Of a DNA stretch of 64,000 bases, positions 8,595 through 17,212 are shown piece by piece. The notes under the pieces were generated by a model. The model did not search any database. It was not told where the DNA came from and was given only the letters and a program-made list of their open reading frames with translations. Source of the DNA: Lentisphaeraceae bacterium (lineage in GTDB: Bacteria > Verrucomicrobiota > Kiritimatiellia > RFP12 > DVOR01); assembly GCA_004555175.1 (NCBI GenBank), contig SFJE01000006.1, forward strand, positions 1 to 64,000, read 5' to 3'. Each line of letters begins with the position of its first letter. Position 1 is the stretch's first letter. The position numbers were made by a program, and so were the translations under genes.

Positions 8595-8893
8595 CCGCCT
8601 GTGCGGCCAAGGCGCTCGCGAATGCTCGCTGCGCGGCAAGTATGCCGCGCCCCAGAACCATTAAAAGCAGAAGGAAGGCCGGCCTTTCGAAAAGGACGCC
8701 ACGCGCCAGGCGGGGTGGAGAAGTACGCGCCGGGCGGAAGTGTGGCTGAGGCATGGCCAACGCGCGGCCATTGGAGCGGCTGACGGGTGCGGCCGAAGAG
8801 AAGAAGGGCGCGGGAGGGGTGGTAAGCGCGGCGTAGCCGCACCGCACGGCCCGAAGGGCCATCTCACGGCGAGCGCTCTCGCCGCAAATGTGC
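8595..8893. other. GC-rich gene-free stretch with decayed repeats
   Basis: About 300 bp without a credible gene. Short open frames exist but have no ribosome binding site and no recognisable product. The stretch CGGCCATTGG...AAGAAGGGCGCG...GGTAAGCG (about 8767-8826) reappears in similar form at about 41024-41065, so part is a repeat. A -10-like TATGCT at 8894-8899 serves the next gene. Confidence 0.5.
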
Positions 8894-8925
8894 TATGCTA
8901 TTGGACGTTGGTTAAGGAGTGATGT

Positions 8926-9771
8926 ATGAAGCCGATTATTGAGCCGCACATTCACATGATTTCGCGGACGACGGACGAGTATATGGCGATGCGCGCGCAC
9001 GGGATTCGCGTGTGCGTGGAGCCATCGTTCTGGCAGGGGGCGAATCGCCGTTATGCGGGGAGTTTTTTCGACTACTTCCGGCTGTCGTTGGAGTTTGAGC
9101 ACACGCGCGCGGCGCGGTTCGGGGTGGACCATTGGAGCGCGATTGGGATGAATCCGAAGGAGGCCGAGGACCGGAAGTTGGCCGATGAGGTGATTGACGG
9201 GATGGGCGAATACCTGGATCATCCGCGGTGCGTGGCGCTGGGGGAGATTGGCTTTAATAATATCACCGAGAACGAAGAGCACGCCTTGGTGCGCCAGCTG
9301 CGTCTGGCCGAGGAGCGCAAGATGCCGGTGGTGTTGCACTTGCCGCACTTCAACAAGCTCAAGGGCATCAAGCGCGTGCTGGAGATTATCGCGGGCGAGG
9401 GGCTGACGCGCGAGCGCATCGACATCGACCACAATGTCGAAGAGACCATCGCCCTGGCGCTGGAGAGCGGTTGCTACGCCGGAATGACGGTCTACCCCTA
9501 CTCCAAGCTTTCGCCCGAGCGCGTGAGCGCGATGATTCGCGAGCACGGCCACGAGCGCGTCATCGTCAATGGTTCGGCCGACTGGGGAATTAGCGACCCG
9601 CTTTCGCTCATCAAGGTTATCGAGCGCTTGCGTGCCGATGGTTTTGGCGAGGAGGTTATCGAGCAGATCACCTACCACACGCCGATGGCCTTCTACAGCG
9701 CTTCTCCACACTGGAAGCCGGACTTCGACATCGTCCCGCAGGATCCCACCACCTTCCAGCGCCAACCCTAA
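8926..9771 (+). CDS. TatD-family metal-dependent hydrolase, EboB-like
   Basis: A 281-residue amidohydrolase-fold TIM barrel. The N-terminal metal motif is EPHIHM (residues 6-11). A mid-protein Glu lies in ALGEIGFNN. Histidines occur in VVLHLPHFN and DIDHNVEET, and the closing aspartate is in NGSADWGISDP. The overall pattern (PHIHM.SRTTDEY, EPSFW, GSFFDYF, ADWGISDP) matches my memory of the hydrolase in the ebo clusters of cyanobacteria and Bacteroidetes, not DNase-type TatD. It opens a five-gene operon (18 nt to the kinase) that ends with a UbiA prenyltransferase, also an ebo-type family. AAGGAG lies upstream of the ATG. The fold is confident; the ebo link is inference and the substrate is unknown. 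Confidence 0.78.
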   Translation: MKPIIEPHIHMISRTTDEYMAMRAHGIRVCVEPSFWQGANRRYAGSFFDYFRLSLEFEHTRAARFGVDHWSAIGMNPKEAEDRKLADEVIDGMGEYLDHPRCVALGEIGFNNITENEEHALVRQLRLAEERKMPVVLHLPHFNKLKGIKRVLEIIAGEGLTRERIDIDHNVEETIALALESGCYAGMTVYPYSKLSPERVSAMIREHGHERVIVNGSADWGISDPLSLIKVIERLRADGFGEEVIEQITYHTPMAFYSASPHWKPDFDIVPQDPTTFQRQP

Positions 9772-9789
9772 CGCTCAAGGAGAGCCGCG

Positions 9790-12711
9790 ATGAGCCCCGA
9801 GACCTCGCCCGAACGCCCCCAGCCCAGCACTGCCGAGGACCAGCGAACTGTGGTGCTCACGCCCGGCAACGAGGGCGCCACCCTCCAATCCAAGGAGACC
9901 GCTGCCGGGCGTAGTCCCTCCGATGATTACGCCATCTGCGGCAAGATTGGCGATGGCGGGATGGGGGTGGTCTACCTGGCGCGCGACCGCCGCCTGGGGC
10001 GCTACGTGGCCATCAAGCGCTTAAATGAGCGCGCACTGGAGGATCCGACCCTGCGTGCCCGCTTCTTGCAGGAGGCCCGCGCCGTCGCGGCCCTCAACCA
10101 CGCCTACATCGTGCACATCTACGCGCTGGGCGAGGACGCGCTGGGGCCCTACATCGTGATGGAATATGTCTCAGGCCCCACGCAGACCACCGAAGTGGTC
10201 GTGCCCGAGGCCACTGATGCCCCGCCCCTCAAGAACCTCTCCCTGGAGCAATTCATCAACCGCCAGGGGCCGATGACCGCCGACGAAGCCGTGGCGATGG
10301 TCCTCAAGATTGCCCGGGCCATGGTCTACGCCCACAGTTGCGGTGTGATCCATCGCGACCTGAAGCCCGCAAACATCCTCTTGGATCCCTCCTGCGAGCC
10401 AAAGATTGTCGACTTTGGCTTGGCGCGATTGGCCCCGAAGGGCGCCGGGCTCACGCAAGTGGAAGAGCTCACCGTTCCGGGCGAGAAGCTTATCAGCTTG
10501 GGCTACTCCGCCCCCGAGCTTGAGCAAGATGCCTCCACCAGCGATGCGCGTGCGGACATCTACTCCCTGGGCGCCATCCTCTACTTCCTCCTCACTGGGC
10601 GCAACCCCCGCTACTACCGCGAGCAGGATGTGCCCGCCTTCTTGCGCGAGGTGCTCCGCCGTAGCCTGGAGACCGTCCGCGAGCAACGCTTCCGCTCGGC
10701 GCAGGACTTCGTGCGTGCCCTCTCCGAAGCCGCCAGCCACGGCAAGACCGTCGCCCCCACCATCAAGACCACCTGGCGTTGCAAGTGGTGCGATGCGGTC
10801 AACCCCATCAGCACCAAGTTCTGCGCCGAATGCGGCTGGGACGGCAGTGAGCGCTGCCTGGAGTGTGGCGCGGAGACCTTTGTGGGCCAGCAGTATTGCC
10901 CCAGTTGCGGGGCCGATTGCCGGATGTATGAGCACGTGGCCGGCATCCTCAAGCTGATGGACGCTGCTTGGGAGGAGCGGCGATTCGAGCGCTTGGCCAC
11001 CATTGCCGGCAGGCTCCACGGCTTTGAGCCCTCCGGCCCCACCGGCCGAAAGCTCCTGGCCCAAGCCCGCGAGCGTGTGGAGGAGGCCGAGCGTAAGGTC
11101 GCCCGCCGTAACCGCCTCTCAGCTCTCATCCCCAACGAACTCAAGGCCGAAAACTACGAGCGCGCACAGACCTTTATCGAGGAGTTCCGCCAGCTCAACG
11201 AGGACCCGATGGTCTACGAAGAGGAGTTGCGCGACCTGCCTGGCCGCATCGCCTCGCGCGACCTTGTCCGCATCCGCCAGTGCATCCGTACGCGCGACTG
11301 GGGCACCGCTCGAGCGCTCATCAGCAACCTCTCCGTCAAGTATGGTGATCTGCCCGAGTTCCGCGATGTGCGCGCCAAACTCGCGGCGCATGACCGCTTC
11401 CGTTGCCGGGTGCACTGGGCCTGCGCGCTTGGGGCCGTGGCCGTGCTCTACCTGCTTTCCCTGCCTCTGGCCGGACGCCTCGCTGGTGGCTCCTTCGGCC
11501 CCTTCCTTCAAGGCCTCTACACCCCCGCGCGCCACATCAGCCGTCTGCCGGGCCTCACAGCCGGGATGCGCGCCTATGTGGCGCTCTGCGGCCACGCATC
11601 CTCGCCGGAAGATTACTTCCCCAAAGCCGGACCGGCGACCACTGCGGCCGTCGCCGATGCCGATGTGCGCCCGCCCTTGCCCGAGGCCGAAGCGCTCAAG
11701 CGCCAAGACTTTGAGAAGCAACTGCGTGAACTGGCCGAACGCCAGCGGACCCAGCGCAACGACCTGCGCCTGCGCTACAGTCAAGAGCTCACCGAGTTCC
11801 GCCGCTCGGCCCAAGACGAGGGCAACTATGAGGGCGTGGTGGCCGCCAACCGCGCCATTGCCGATTATGAGGAGAGCAACGCCCTGGCCGCGCCCCTGCC
11901 CGAAGAGCCCGAAGGTCTCGTGGTCCTCAAACGCCGCCTCATTCAGTTGCGCGATGACCTCGAGACCCTTATCGCCCGCCAGATTCTCTCCGCCGCCAAG
12001 AAGTATACCGCCGCCCTCGAAGAGAGCCTCAAAGGCTACACCCAGCAGGGCAACCTGGAACAGGCCGGCGAAATCTCCAACGAAATCCAGCGCGTCCGCC
12101 GCTTGAGCGAGGTGACGAAGGCCGAAGCGCTCCTCGCCAGTGCCTCGCCCTCCACCACCGTGCAGGCCTTCCTCCCCGGCGCCACCGCCAGTACCGACCG
12201 CGCCACCGCCAACGCCCTCCTCGATGACCTCAAAGCCCGCAGCGACACCCTGCGCAAGGCCCTTGATGCGCTCGACCGCCAGGCAGAAAACCAACTCCGC
12301 GATTGGCCGCAGCAATACAATGCCGCCCTCGTTGCGCTGATGGAAGGCTTCCGCCAGTCGGGCAACTACAACGCCTGGGAGGCCGCCTCTGCCGAGCTCG
12401 GACGCTTTGAAGAAGCGGCTGCGCTCCGCTCGGAGGATGTGGTGGAGTATCCCGTGGGCCTGCGCCAAACCCAGGAGGCCTTCCTCCAGCGCCAGCTCAA
12501 TGTTGCCGAAGAGCGCGATGTGCAGAAGCGCAAGGTCTTCCAAGAGGCTATTCACGCCCTGGAAGAACAAAAGGCCGACTTCACTAAGCAGGGGCAGATG
12601 GAGGCCGCCGCCGCGGTCAACCAAGAGTTGCGCCTGCTGCTGAGCAACCCCAAGTATCGCCCGCTGACCCAGCCGCGCATCCCCGAGAGCGCGCCCAAGG
12701 CGGCCCCTTAA
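9790..12711 (+). CDS. Membrane Ser/Thr protein kinase with zinc ribbons
   Basis: 973 residues. The Hanks-type kinase domain (about 46-315) is complete: glycine loop GDGGMGVVY, Lys76 in VAIKR, Asp190 in HRDLKPAN, Asp208 in DFGLA, and an APE-like SAPELEQ. A double zinc ribbon follows (CKWC..CAEC, CLEC..CPSC, residues 331-374), then a helical stretch and one transmembrane segment (about 543-563). The 400-residue C terminus is rich in Glu, Arg and Gln and predicted coiled coil. With the kinase inside, the coiled coil would be periplasmic, as a sensor or scaffold. It sits 18 nt after the TatD-like gene and 21 nt before pyrK-like, so co-transcription is likely. The family is firm; the signal and targets are unknown. 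Confidence 0.9.
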   Translation: MSPETSPERPQPSTAEDQRTVVLTPGNEGATLQSKETAAGRSPSDDYAICGKIGDGGMGVVYLARDRRLGRYVAIKRLNERALEDPTLRARFLQEARAVAALNHAYIVHIYALGEDALGPYIVMEYVSGPTQTTEVVVPEATDAPPLKNLSLEQFINRQGPMTADEAVAMVLKIARAMVYAHSCGVIHRDLKPANILLDPSCEPKIVDFGLARLAPKGAGLTQVEELTVPGEKLISLGYSAPELEQDASTSDARADIYSLGAILYFLLTGRNPRYYREQDVPAFLREVLRRSLETVREQRFRSAQDFVRALSEAASHGKTVAPTIKTTWRCKWCDAVNPISTKFCAECGWDGSERCLECGAETFVGQQYCPSCGADCRMYEHVAGILKLMDAAWEERRFERLATIAGRLHGFEPSGPTGRKLLAQARERVEEAERKVARRNRLSALIPNELKAENYERAQTFIEEFRQLNEDPMVYEEELRDLPGRIASRDLVRIRQCIRTRDWGTARALISNLSVKYGDLPEFRDVRAKLAAHDRFRCRVHWACALGAVAVLYLLSLPLAGRLAGGSFGPFLQGLYTPARHISRLPGLTAGMRAYVALCGHASSPEDYFPKAGPATTAAVADADVRPPLPEAEALKRQDFEKQLRELAERQRTQRNDLRLRYSQELTEFRRSAQDEGNYEGVVAANRAIADYEESNALAAPLPEEPEGLVVLKRRLIQLRDDLETLIARQILSAAKKYTAALEESLKGYTQQGNLEQAGEISNEIQRVRRLSEVTKAEALLASASPSTTVQAFLPGATASTDRATANALLDDLKARSDTLRKALDALDRQAENQLRDWPQQYNAALVALMEGFRQSGNYNAWEAASAELGRFEEAAALRSEDVVEYPVGLRQTQEAFLQRQLNVAEERDVQKRKVFQEAIHALEEQKADFTKQGQMEAAAAVNQELRLLLSNPKYRPLTQPRIPESAPKAAP

Positions 12712-12732
12712 TCTCTCCAAAGGATTCCCACG

Positions 12733-13503
12733 ATGACCGATTGCGTTGCCGAACTGCTCTCTATCCGCCCGTTGGCCCAAGGCTACCAGGTGCTGACGCT
12801 GCACGCACCCGAGCTGGCCGCCGAGGCCCAGCCCGGCCAATTCGTCCACCTACAAGTGCCCACCCTGGAAGCTTCGCGCCTGCGTCGCCCCTTTAGCATC
12901 TATGACGCCCAGCCCGAGACCGGTCACCTCTTCATCCTCTACAAGGTCGTCGGCTTCGGCACCGCGCGCCTGGCGGCCGTCCCCCCGGGCACCAAACTCA
13001 ACGTCCTCGGGCCCATCGGCCGCCCCTTCCCGCTCGAGCCCGCTGGCACGCCCTACCTCGTCGGCGGCGGCTACGGCGTGGCCCCGCTCTGGTTCCTCTC
13101 GCGCAAGCTTCCGCGCAAGGGCATCCTCTTTGTAGGCGGGCGCACGGCTGCGGACATCCTGGAGACCGAGCGCTTCCGCGAAGCCGGCTGGGAGGTGCGC
13201 GTGGCCACGCAAGATGGCAGCCTGGGCGTGCAAGGGCTGGTCACCGCTCCCCTCGATGCGGCCCTCGCAGCCGACCCGCAGGCCGAGCTCTTCGCCTGCG
13301 GCCCTGATGGGATGCTCAAGGCCGTTGGCGAGCGCGCCATCGCCCACAATATCAAGGGCTGGCTCTCGCTCGATAAGCACATGGCCTGCGGCGTGGGCGC
13401 CTGCCTGGCGTGCGTCCAGAAGCTCCGCACCGCCGAAGGCGAGAAGCTCGCGCGCGTCTGCGTCGACGGCCCCATCTTTGAAGCACGCGACATCGTCTGG
13501 TAG
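12733..13503 (+). CDS. pyrK: Dihydroorotate dehydrogenase electron-transfer subunit
   Basis: A 256-residue FAD/[2Fe-2S] protein that passes electrons from dihydroorotate oxidation to NAD in pyrimidine synthesis. It has the FAD-binding motif RRPFSIY (about 55-61), an NAD-binding segment (LVGGGYGVAPLWF and ACGPDGML), and the cluster cysteines in MACGVGACLACVQK plus the later Cys in RVCVDGP. The spacing is typical of PyrK. The partner pyrD is not in the window; pyrF lies far off at 57552. AAAGGA precedes the ATG. Placement between a kinase and a zinc-finger membrane protein is unusual. A related flavin reductase with another partner is possible, but the cysteine pattern favours PyrK. Confidence 0.87.
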   Translation: MTDCVAELLSIRPLAQGYQVLTLHAPELAAEAQPGQFVHLQVPTLEASRLRRPFSIYDAQPETGHLFILYKVVGFGTARLAAVPPGTKLNVLGPIGRPFPLEPAGTPYLVGGGYGVAPLWFLSRKLPRKGILFVGGRTAADILETERFREAGWEVRVATQDGSLGVQGLVTAPLDAALAADPQAELFACGPDGMLKAVGERAIAHNIKGWLSLDKHMACGVGACLACVQKLRTAEGEKLARVCVDGPIFEARDIVW

Positions 13504-13513
13504 AGGAGACCCC

Positions 13514-15013
13514 ATGAAGCGCCTTGTCCTCGCCCTCGTGGCCTGCTTGGCGGCCCTTACCGCCCCAGCCACGCCCCTCTCCGAATACTACCGCGAGGCC
13601 GCCGCGCTCCAACTCCCGGCCTCTCCGCGCCTGGCCGCTTATGATGCCGCCACCGCCCTCGCCGCCAAGCCCGACGCTTCGGCCGACTGGACCACCCTCC
13701 AGCAAGCCCTTGAGGCTGGTACGCTCCCGGAGAATGGCGCGCTCTTGGCCGAGACCCTTCTGGCACTCAACGCCGCCGCGGAGGGCGATCTCGAGCGCTA
13801 CAAGGCCCGCGCCGTCGCCCTCAAGGCCAAGACCTCCAGCGCCACCCTGCGCAAGGCGGTCGACGTCACCGACCTGTTGGCCTCCTGCCCCGCCTGTGGC
13901 GGCAAGGCCACCTGCGCCACCTGCAAAGGCACCCTCAAGTGCGCCCCCTGCAAGGGCCGTGGCACCCTCACCAAAAGCACCTCCAGCGGCAAGGCCCTCT
14001 CCCTCGACACCCCAAAGCGCGTCCGCTGCGCCGCCTGCGCCGGCTCGGGCAAGTGCCCCGCCTGCCAAGGTCGCCCGAGCACCTGCAAGCACTGCAACGG
14101 CAGCAGCAAGGTCCCGAATGTCGAGCTCGTTCTCGCCCGCATTGCCCAACTCGCCGGACAACTCCAAGCCCACCTCGCCACCCAATTCAAGGAGGACCTG
14201 ACCGCCCGCGAGCAGAGCACCCTCCTCGCCAGCGAACTCAAGCAAGCCCAATCCCTCCCCGACCCCGCCGAGGCCCTCGCCTTCCTCAACGCCCTACCGC
14301 CCGAGCGCGTGGCCGCCATCCAGTGGTCCTGCGTTGGCGCGCTGCGCGCCGAGCTTGAGGCCATCGTCTCCAAAGCGCGCGAGCTCGCCGCAGCCCAGGC
14401 CAACGCCCGCACCGAACTGCGCGCAGAAATCGCCCAAGCCCAGCGCGCCGACACCCCGCTTAAAGGCATGGTCGCCCTCCTCCCGCTCTTTGAAAAGTAT
14501 GCCCAGTGCGATGCCCTCCCCGAACTTCACACCGCCTTTGATGGCCTCTTCGCCGCCGCCAAGGCCCAACGCCGCCTCCAACGCGAAGGTCTCGAAGCGC
14601 GCGTTGCCGCCCTCGGCCGCCTCCAGACCCAACCCGCGCTCTTGATTGACCAGGCCAATGCCCTCCTCGCCGACTGGCCCGAGGCCGATGCCCCCAAGCC
14701 CTTGCGCGACTACGCCAAGCAGGCCGGCCGTGCCGACCTCACGGCCTTCCTCTCCGAACGCCCCTTCGACGATGCCCGCGCCAACCTTGAGCGCGCCCGC
14801 CAGAAGGCCGAGCGCCTCCAAGCCGAAACCGAAGCCGCCGGACCGGCTTGGTGGATTTGGGCTGCCATCGGCCTCGGTGGCCTCTTCGTACTCTATGTCC
14901 TCTACGCGGCCATCAACAACTTCCTGGCCCGCAAAGCCGAGCGCGAACGCCAAGCTCGCCAACGCGCCGCCCTCGAAAGCGTCCGCGCCACGATGGCCCG
15001 CCGCCGCCACTAA
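13514..15013 (+). CDS. Exported membrane-anchored protein with DnaJ-type zinc-finger region
   Basis: 499 residues starting at ATG 13514 (AGAGGAG upstream); a longer upstream frame is a shadow of pyrK. There is a signal peptide (MKRLVLALVACLAALTAPA). Residues about 120-195 hold a run of CxxCxG-type pairs (CPACGG, CATCKG, CAPCKGRG, CAACAGSG, CPACQG, CKHCNGSS), the pattern of the DnaJ cysteine-rich domain, but without a J-domain. A helical Ala/Glu-rich region follows, then one transmembrane helix (about 447-467) and a basic cytosolic tail ending RRRH. A periplasmic zinc-finger protein anchored in the inner membrane fits best. It is the fourth gene of the operon, 10 nt after pyrK. Function is unknown; a protein-binding or redox role is a guess. 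Confidence 0.72.
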   Translation: MKRLVLALVACLAALTAPATPLSEYYREAAALQLPASPRLAAYDAATALAAKPDASADWTTLQQALEAGTLPENGALLAETLLALNAAAEGDLERYKARAVALKAKTSSATLRKAVDVTDLLASCPACGGKATCATCKGTLKCAPCKGRGTLTKSTSSGKALSLDTPKRVRCAACAGSGKCPACQGRPSTCKHCNGSSKVPNVELVLARIAQLAGQLQAHLATQFKEDLTAREQSTLLASELKQAQSLPDPAEALAFLNALPPERVAAIQWSCVGALRAELEAIVSKARELAAAQANARTELRAEIAQAQRADTPLKGMVALLPLFEKYAQCDALPELHTAFDGLFAAAKAQRRLQREGLEARVAALGRLQTQPALLIDQANALLADWPEADAPKPLRDYAKQAGRADLTAFLSERPFDDARANLERARQKAERLQAETEAAGPAWWIWAAIGLGGLFVLYVLYAAINNFLARKAERERQARQRAALESVRATMARRRH

Positions 15014-15057
15014 GAGATGACAGAGGACGGAGAGCAGATGACAGAGGACGGCGAACG
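15014..15057. repeat. Heptamer-repeat element, locus 3, carrying a ribosome binding site
   Basis: Two 21-bp copies (3 x 7) of GATGACAGAGGACGG-type sequence. The second supplies AGAGGA (15043-15048), nine nt before the UbiA start codon. Confidence 0.75.
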
Positions 15058-15909
15058 ATGAGATCCGCCCATCGCCTGCACGCCTGGCTCGAACTCCTGC
15101 GCCTGCCCAACCTCTTTACCGTCCCGGGCGATGTGCTGATGGGCTGGGCGCTCGCCGGGCAAGGCGGCAACCCCACCCTCGCCCTCTTCGCCTCCCTTGC
15201 CCTCTACGCCGCAGGGCTCCTCTGGAATGACCTCTTTGACCTGCGCATCGATGCACGCGAACGCCCGCGCCGTCCTCTCCCCTCCGGCCGCGTCCCCTGC
15301 CGCCACGCCCTCGCCGTCGCCCTCGCCCTCAGCGCTCTCGGTCCCTTCCTCGTCCTCAACGCTTGGCCCGTGGCCGCCACCCTCCTCGCCCTCATCCTCT
15401 TCTACGACGCGCTTGCCAAACGCATCGCCGGCCTAGGTGTTGTCACTATGGGCGCCTGCCGCGGCGTAAATGTCCTCCTCGGCGTGGCTGTGGCCTGCCC
15501 GGGCGGACCTAGCCTCTGGCCTCCCCTGGCCTGGCTTGCCGCCGGGCTAATGACGCTCTACATCGTCGGCGTCTCCATCGTGGCGCGCAACGAAGCCAAC
15601 CCACGCGCCAAGGTCGGCCGCGCCTGGCGCGCCTTTCCCGTGGCAATGACCCTGCTCTTCGTGCCGATTGGCTGGCTCCGCGGCGCGCAGTTCATCTGGG
15701 CGGCCCCCGTGGCCTGCCTCCCCCTCCTGCCGCTTCTGCTCATCCGCCGCCCCATCCCGGCGCTTGTCGGCGGCCTTATCCGCCACCTCATCCTCCTGCA
15801 AGCGCTCTGGTGCCTCCTGGCCACCGGCGCGCTCTGGCCCCTCCCGGCTCTCCTCTTGGCCTGCGCCCTCGCCGCCGCGCTCTCCGGCCGCTTCTTCGCC
15901 GGCTCGTAA
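15058..15909 (+). CDS. UbiA-family prenyltransferase
   Basis: A 283-residue polytopic membrane enzyme of the UbiA superfamily, which transfers polyprenyl groups to acceptors. The first Asp-rich motif is present as NDLFDLRIDARERPRRPLPSG-like sequence near residues 60-80. The second (YDALAKRI, about 119) is reduced but recognisable. About eight hydrophobic helices follow. The start ATG 15058 is chosen because upstream in-frame sequence overlaps the previous gene. The family resembles the EboC branch, and the operon begins with an EboB-like hydrolase. The acceptor is unknown; menaquinone or other roles are not excluded. Confidence 0.82.
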   Translation: MRSAHRLHAWLELLRLPNLFTVPGDVLMGWALAGQGGNPTLALFASLALYAAGLLWNDLFDLRIDARERPRRPLPSGRVPCRHALAVALALSALGPFLVLNAWPVAATLLALILFYDALAKRIAGLGVVTMGACRGVNVLLGVAVACPGGPSLWPPLAWLAAGLMTLYIVGVSIVARNEANPRAKVGRAWRAFPVAMTLLFVPIGWLRGAQFIWAAPVACLPLLPLLLIRRPIPALVGGLIRHLILLQALWCLLATGALWPLPALLLACALAAALSGRFFAGS

Positions 15910-15984
15910 TTACTGCTCCACGCGCACCTTGAAGAAGCGGTGGGTGGTCTTCAGCGGTGTCTCCCAGCGCGCCGAAGAAGGCTG
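15910..15984 (-). pseudogene. Remnant C-terminal module of a secreted protein
   Basis: On the minus strand, a 24-codon open stretch reads QPSSARWETPLKTTHRFFKV and then RVEQ before TAA at 15910-15912. It matches the closing module of the protease at 236-2113 (EDAWTTETDLSDKHFFKYRV). It lies 56 nt beyond the ATG of cassette copy 2 but in a different frame, so it looks like the tail of a gene whose body was deleted. The similarity is visible by eye; the deletion history is inference. Confidence 0.55.
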
Positions 15985-16017
15985 TCAATTTGAATCACAG
16001 TAGTCCACCACAGGACG

Positions 16018-16225
16018 TTCGTATCAGTCTGTTTGCTCATTGTCATACTCCTTTCACATTAGACAGTTTCAACCGTTCAAGCACCGCCATCATATCACAC
16101 TTCCGCGCTGGGTTAACTCGCTTCCCGAGCGACTTGAATGAATAAGACCCCGTCTTGTTGCCAATAAGACGGGGTCTTGTTGCGAATAAGACGGGGCCTT
16201 ATTACCAATAAGACGGGGTCTTGTT
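16018..16225 (-). repeat. Hairpin-array/promoter cassette, copy 2 (inverted)
   Basis: Read on the minus strand it has four 19-nt hairpins with spacers GGT, CGC and GGC in the same order as copy 1. Then come the small hairpin, a promoter TTAACC-16 nt-TATGAT, AAAGGAG and ATGAGCAAACAGACTGATAC (ATG at 16040). The frame from that ATG closes after about 30 codons. Confidence 0.85.
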
Positions 16226-16299
16226 AGTTGCGCTCCGCCGAGCGGTTAGTTCTCTCCGCGCCGCGTGATAATCCTCCCCGCCGTTCCTTTCCTTCTGCA

Positions 16300-16402
16300 C
16301 ACCCTTATCCCGGAATTTCCGGGATAAGGGTGAATTATTAAGCCCCGGGCTTAATTGAATTATCCCCCGGGGCTTAATTCAATTATCCCCGCGGGGTTAA
16401 TT
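16300..16402. repeat. Four abutting palindromes
   Basis: There is a 33-nt palindrome (two 16-nt arms, one central base; 16300-16332), then TTAAGCCC-C-GGGCTTAA (16338-16354). A palindrome with TTGAATTA/TAATTCAA ends follows (16355-16382), and then an AATTA..CCCCGCGGGG..TAATT palindrome (16381-16402). All have C/G cores and A/T edges like the cassette hairpins. No gene lies here. Confidence 0.85.
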
Positions 16403-16568
16403 ATCCCACCCGCCCCGGAACGAAGTTCTCACCCGCCGTGCGGGAAGTCGCGCAAGGCCGCCGGAAAACTCCGGACCCTCCGGATATTCCGGAAACGCCG
16501 GACCGGGAACTCCTGAAAACCCGGCCCCTTCGGAAACGCTTCGGAAACGCAGTGCGCGTGGCCAGCGG

Positions 16569-16598
16569 TTGCGCAGTGGGGAGGGGGTGTGTTATACT
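16569..16598 (+). promoter_or_regulatory. Promoter of the ACT-UPF0210 operon
   Basis: TTGCGC (16569-16574), 18 nt, TATACT (16593-16598). TTTAAGGAG follows before the start codon. Confidence 0.55.
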
Positions 16599-16634
16599 TC
16601 CAATCAACGTGACATTCCACTTTAAGGAGAGCAC

Positions 16635-17207
16635 ATGGCGAAGTTTACTTATCTTGTTTCCGTGATCACGCCTGACCGCGTGGGGCTGACGCGGGACATT
16701 GCGCAGACGGTGGTTGATTTGCATGGCTATATCTCGGATATGCGCCAGACGATTGTGAGCGGCTTCTTCTCGTTAGTCTTCGTGACTGAGCATAGCGACG
16801 AGGTGGGCACGCCGTTGCACGATGCGCTGCGTAAGATCCTGCCCGAGGGCGCGGTGCTCTCGATTATGCCCGACCCGGAGAAGGTGCGCAAGGCGCTGCC
16901 GGTGGTTGGTCCGCGCTATGTGGCGATTGCTTCGGGCGAGGATAAGCCGGGGGTGATGTTGCTGATTTCGGACTTTATGGCTTCGCACAACATTAACATT
17001 GAAGATTGGTCGACGCTCTTTGACGGGGCGCATGTTACGCACTTGGCCTATGTCACCTTCCGTGCGCCGTGCACCGACCTCAAGGCCACGCAGGTGGCCT
17101 TCAAGCAGGCGATGGCCGAGCGCGGCTTCACCGCCCAGTTGTGCCACGAGGCGATCTTCCGCGCCACGGGCGAAGTCGCCCCCATCAAGTCCGTCATTCA
17201 GGAGTAA
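16635..17207 (+). CDS. ACT-domain regulatory protein (GcvR-like)
   Basis: 190 residues made of two ACT domains in tandem: residues 1-85 (YLVSVITPDRVGLTRDIAQ, the ligand-binding loop) and about 95-180 (YVAIASGEDKPGVMLLISDF). This is the layout of GcvR-type sensors, which bind small molecules, often amino acids. A cytosolic regulatory partner of the next gene is likely: the two are five nt apart, and this ACT plus UPF0210 pairing is widespread in bacteria. There is no DNA-binding domain. The ligand is unknown. Confidence 0.85.
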   Translation: MAKFTYLVSVITPDRVGLTRDIAQTVVDLHGYISDMRQTIVSGFFSLVFVTEHSDEVGTPLHDALRKILPEGAVLSIMPDPEKVRKALPVVGPRYVAIASGEDKPGVMLLISDFMASHNINIEDWSTLFDGAHVTHLAYVTFRAPCTDLKATQVAFKQAMAERGFTAQLCHEAIFRATGEVAPIKSVIQE

Positions 17208-17212
17208 GTGCC

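Noticed and set aside
8926..15909. Complete ebo cluster
   Set aside because: Only two ebo-like families are present; no EboA, EboD, EboE or EboF was seen.
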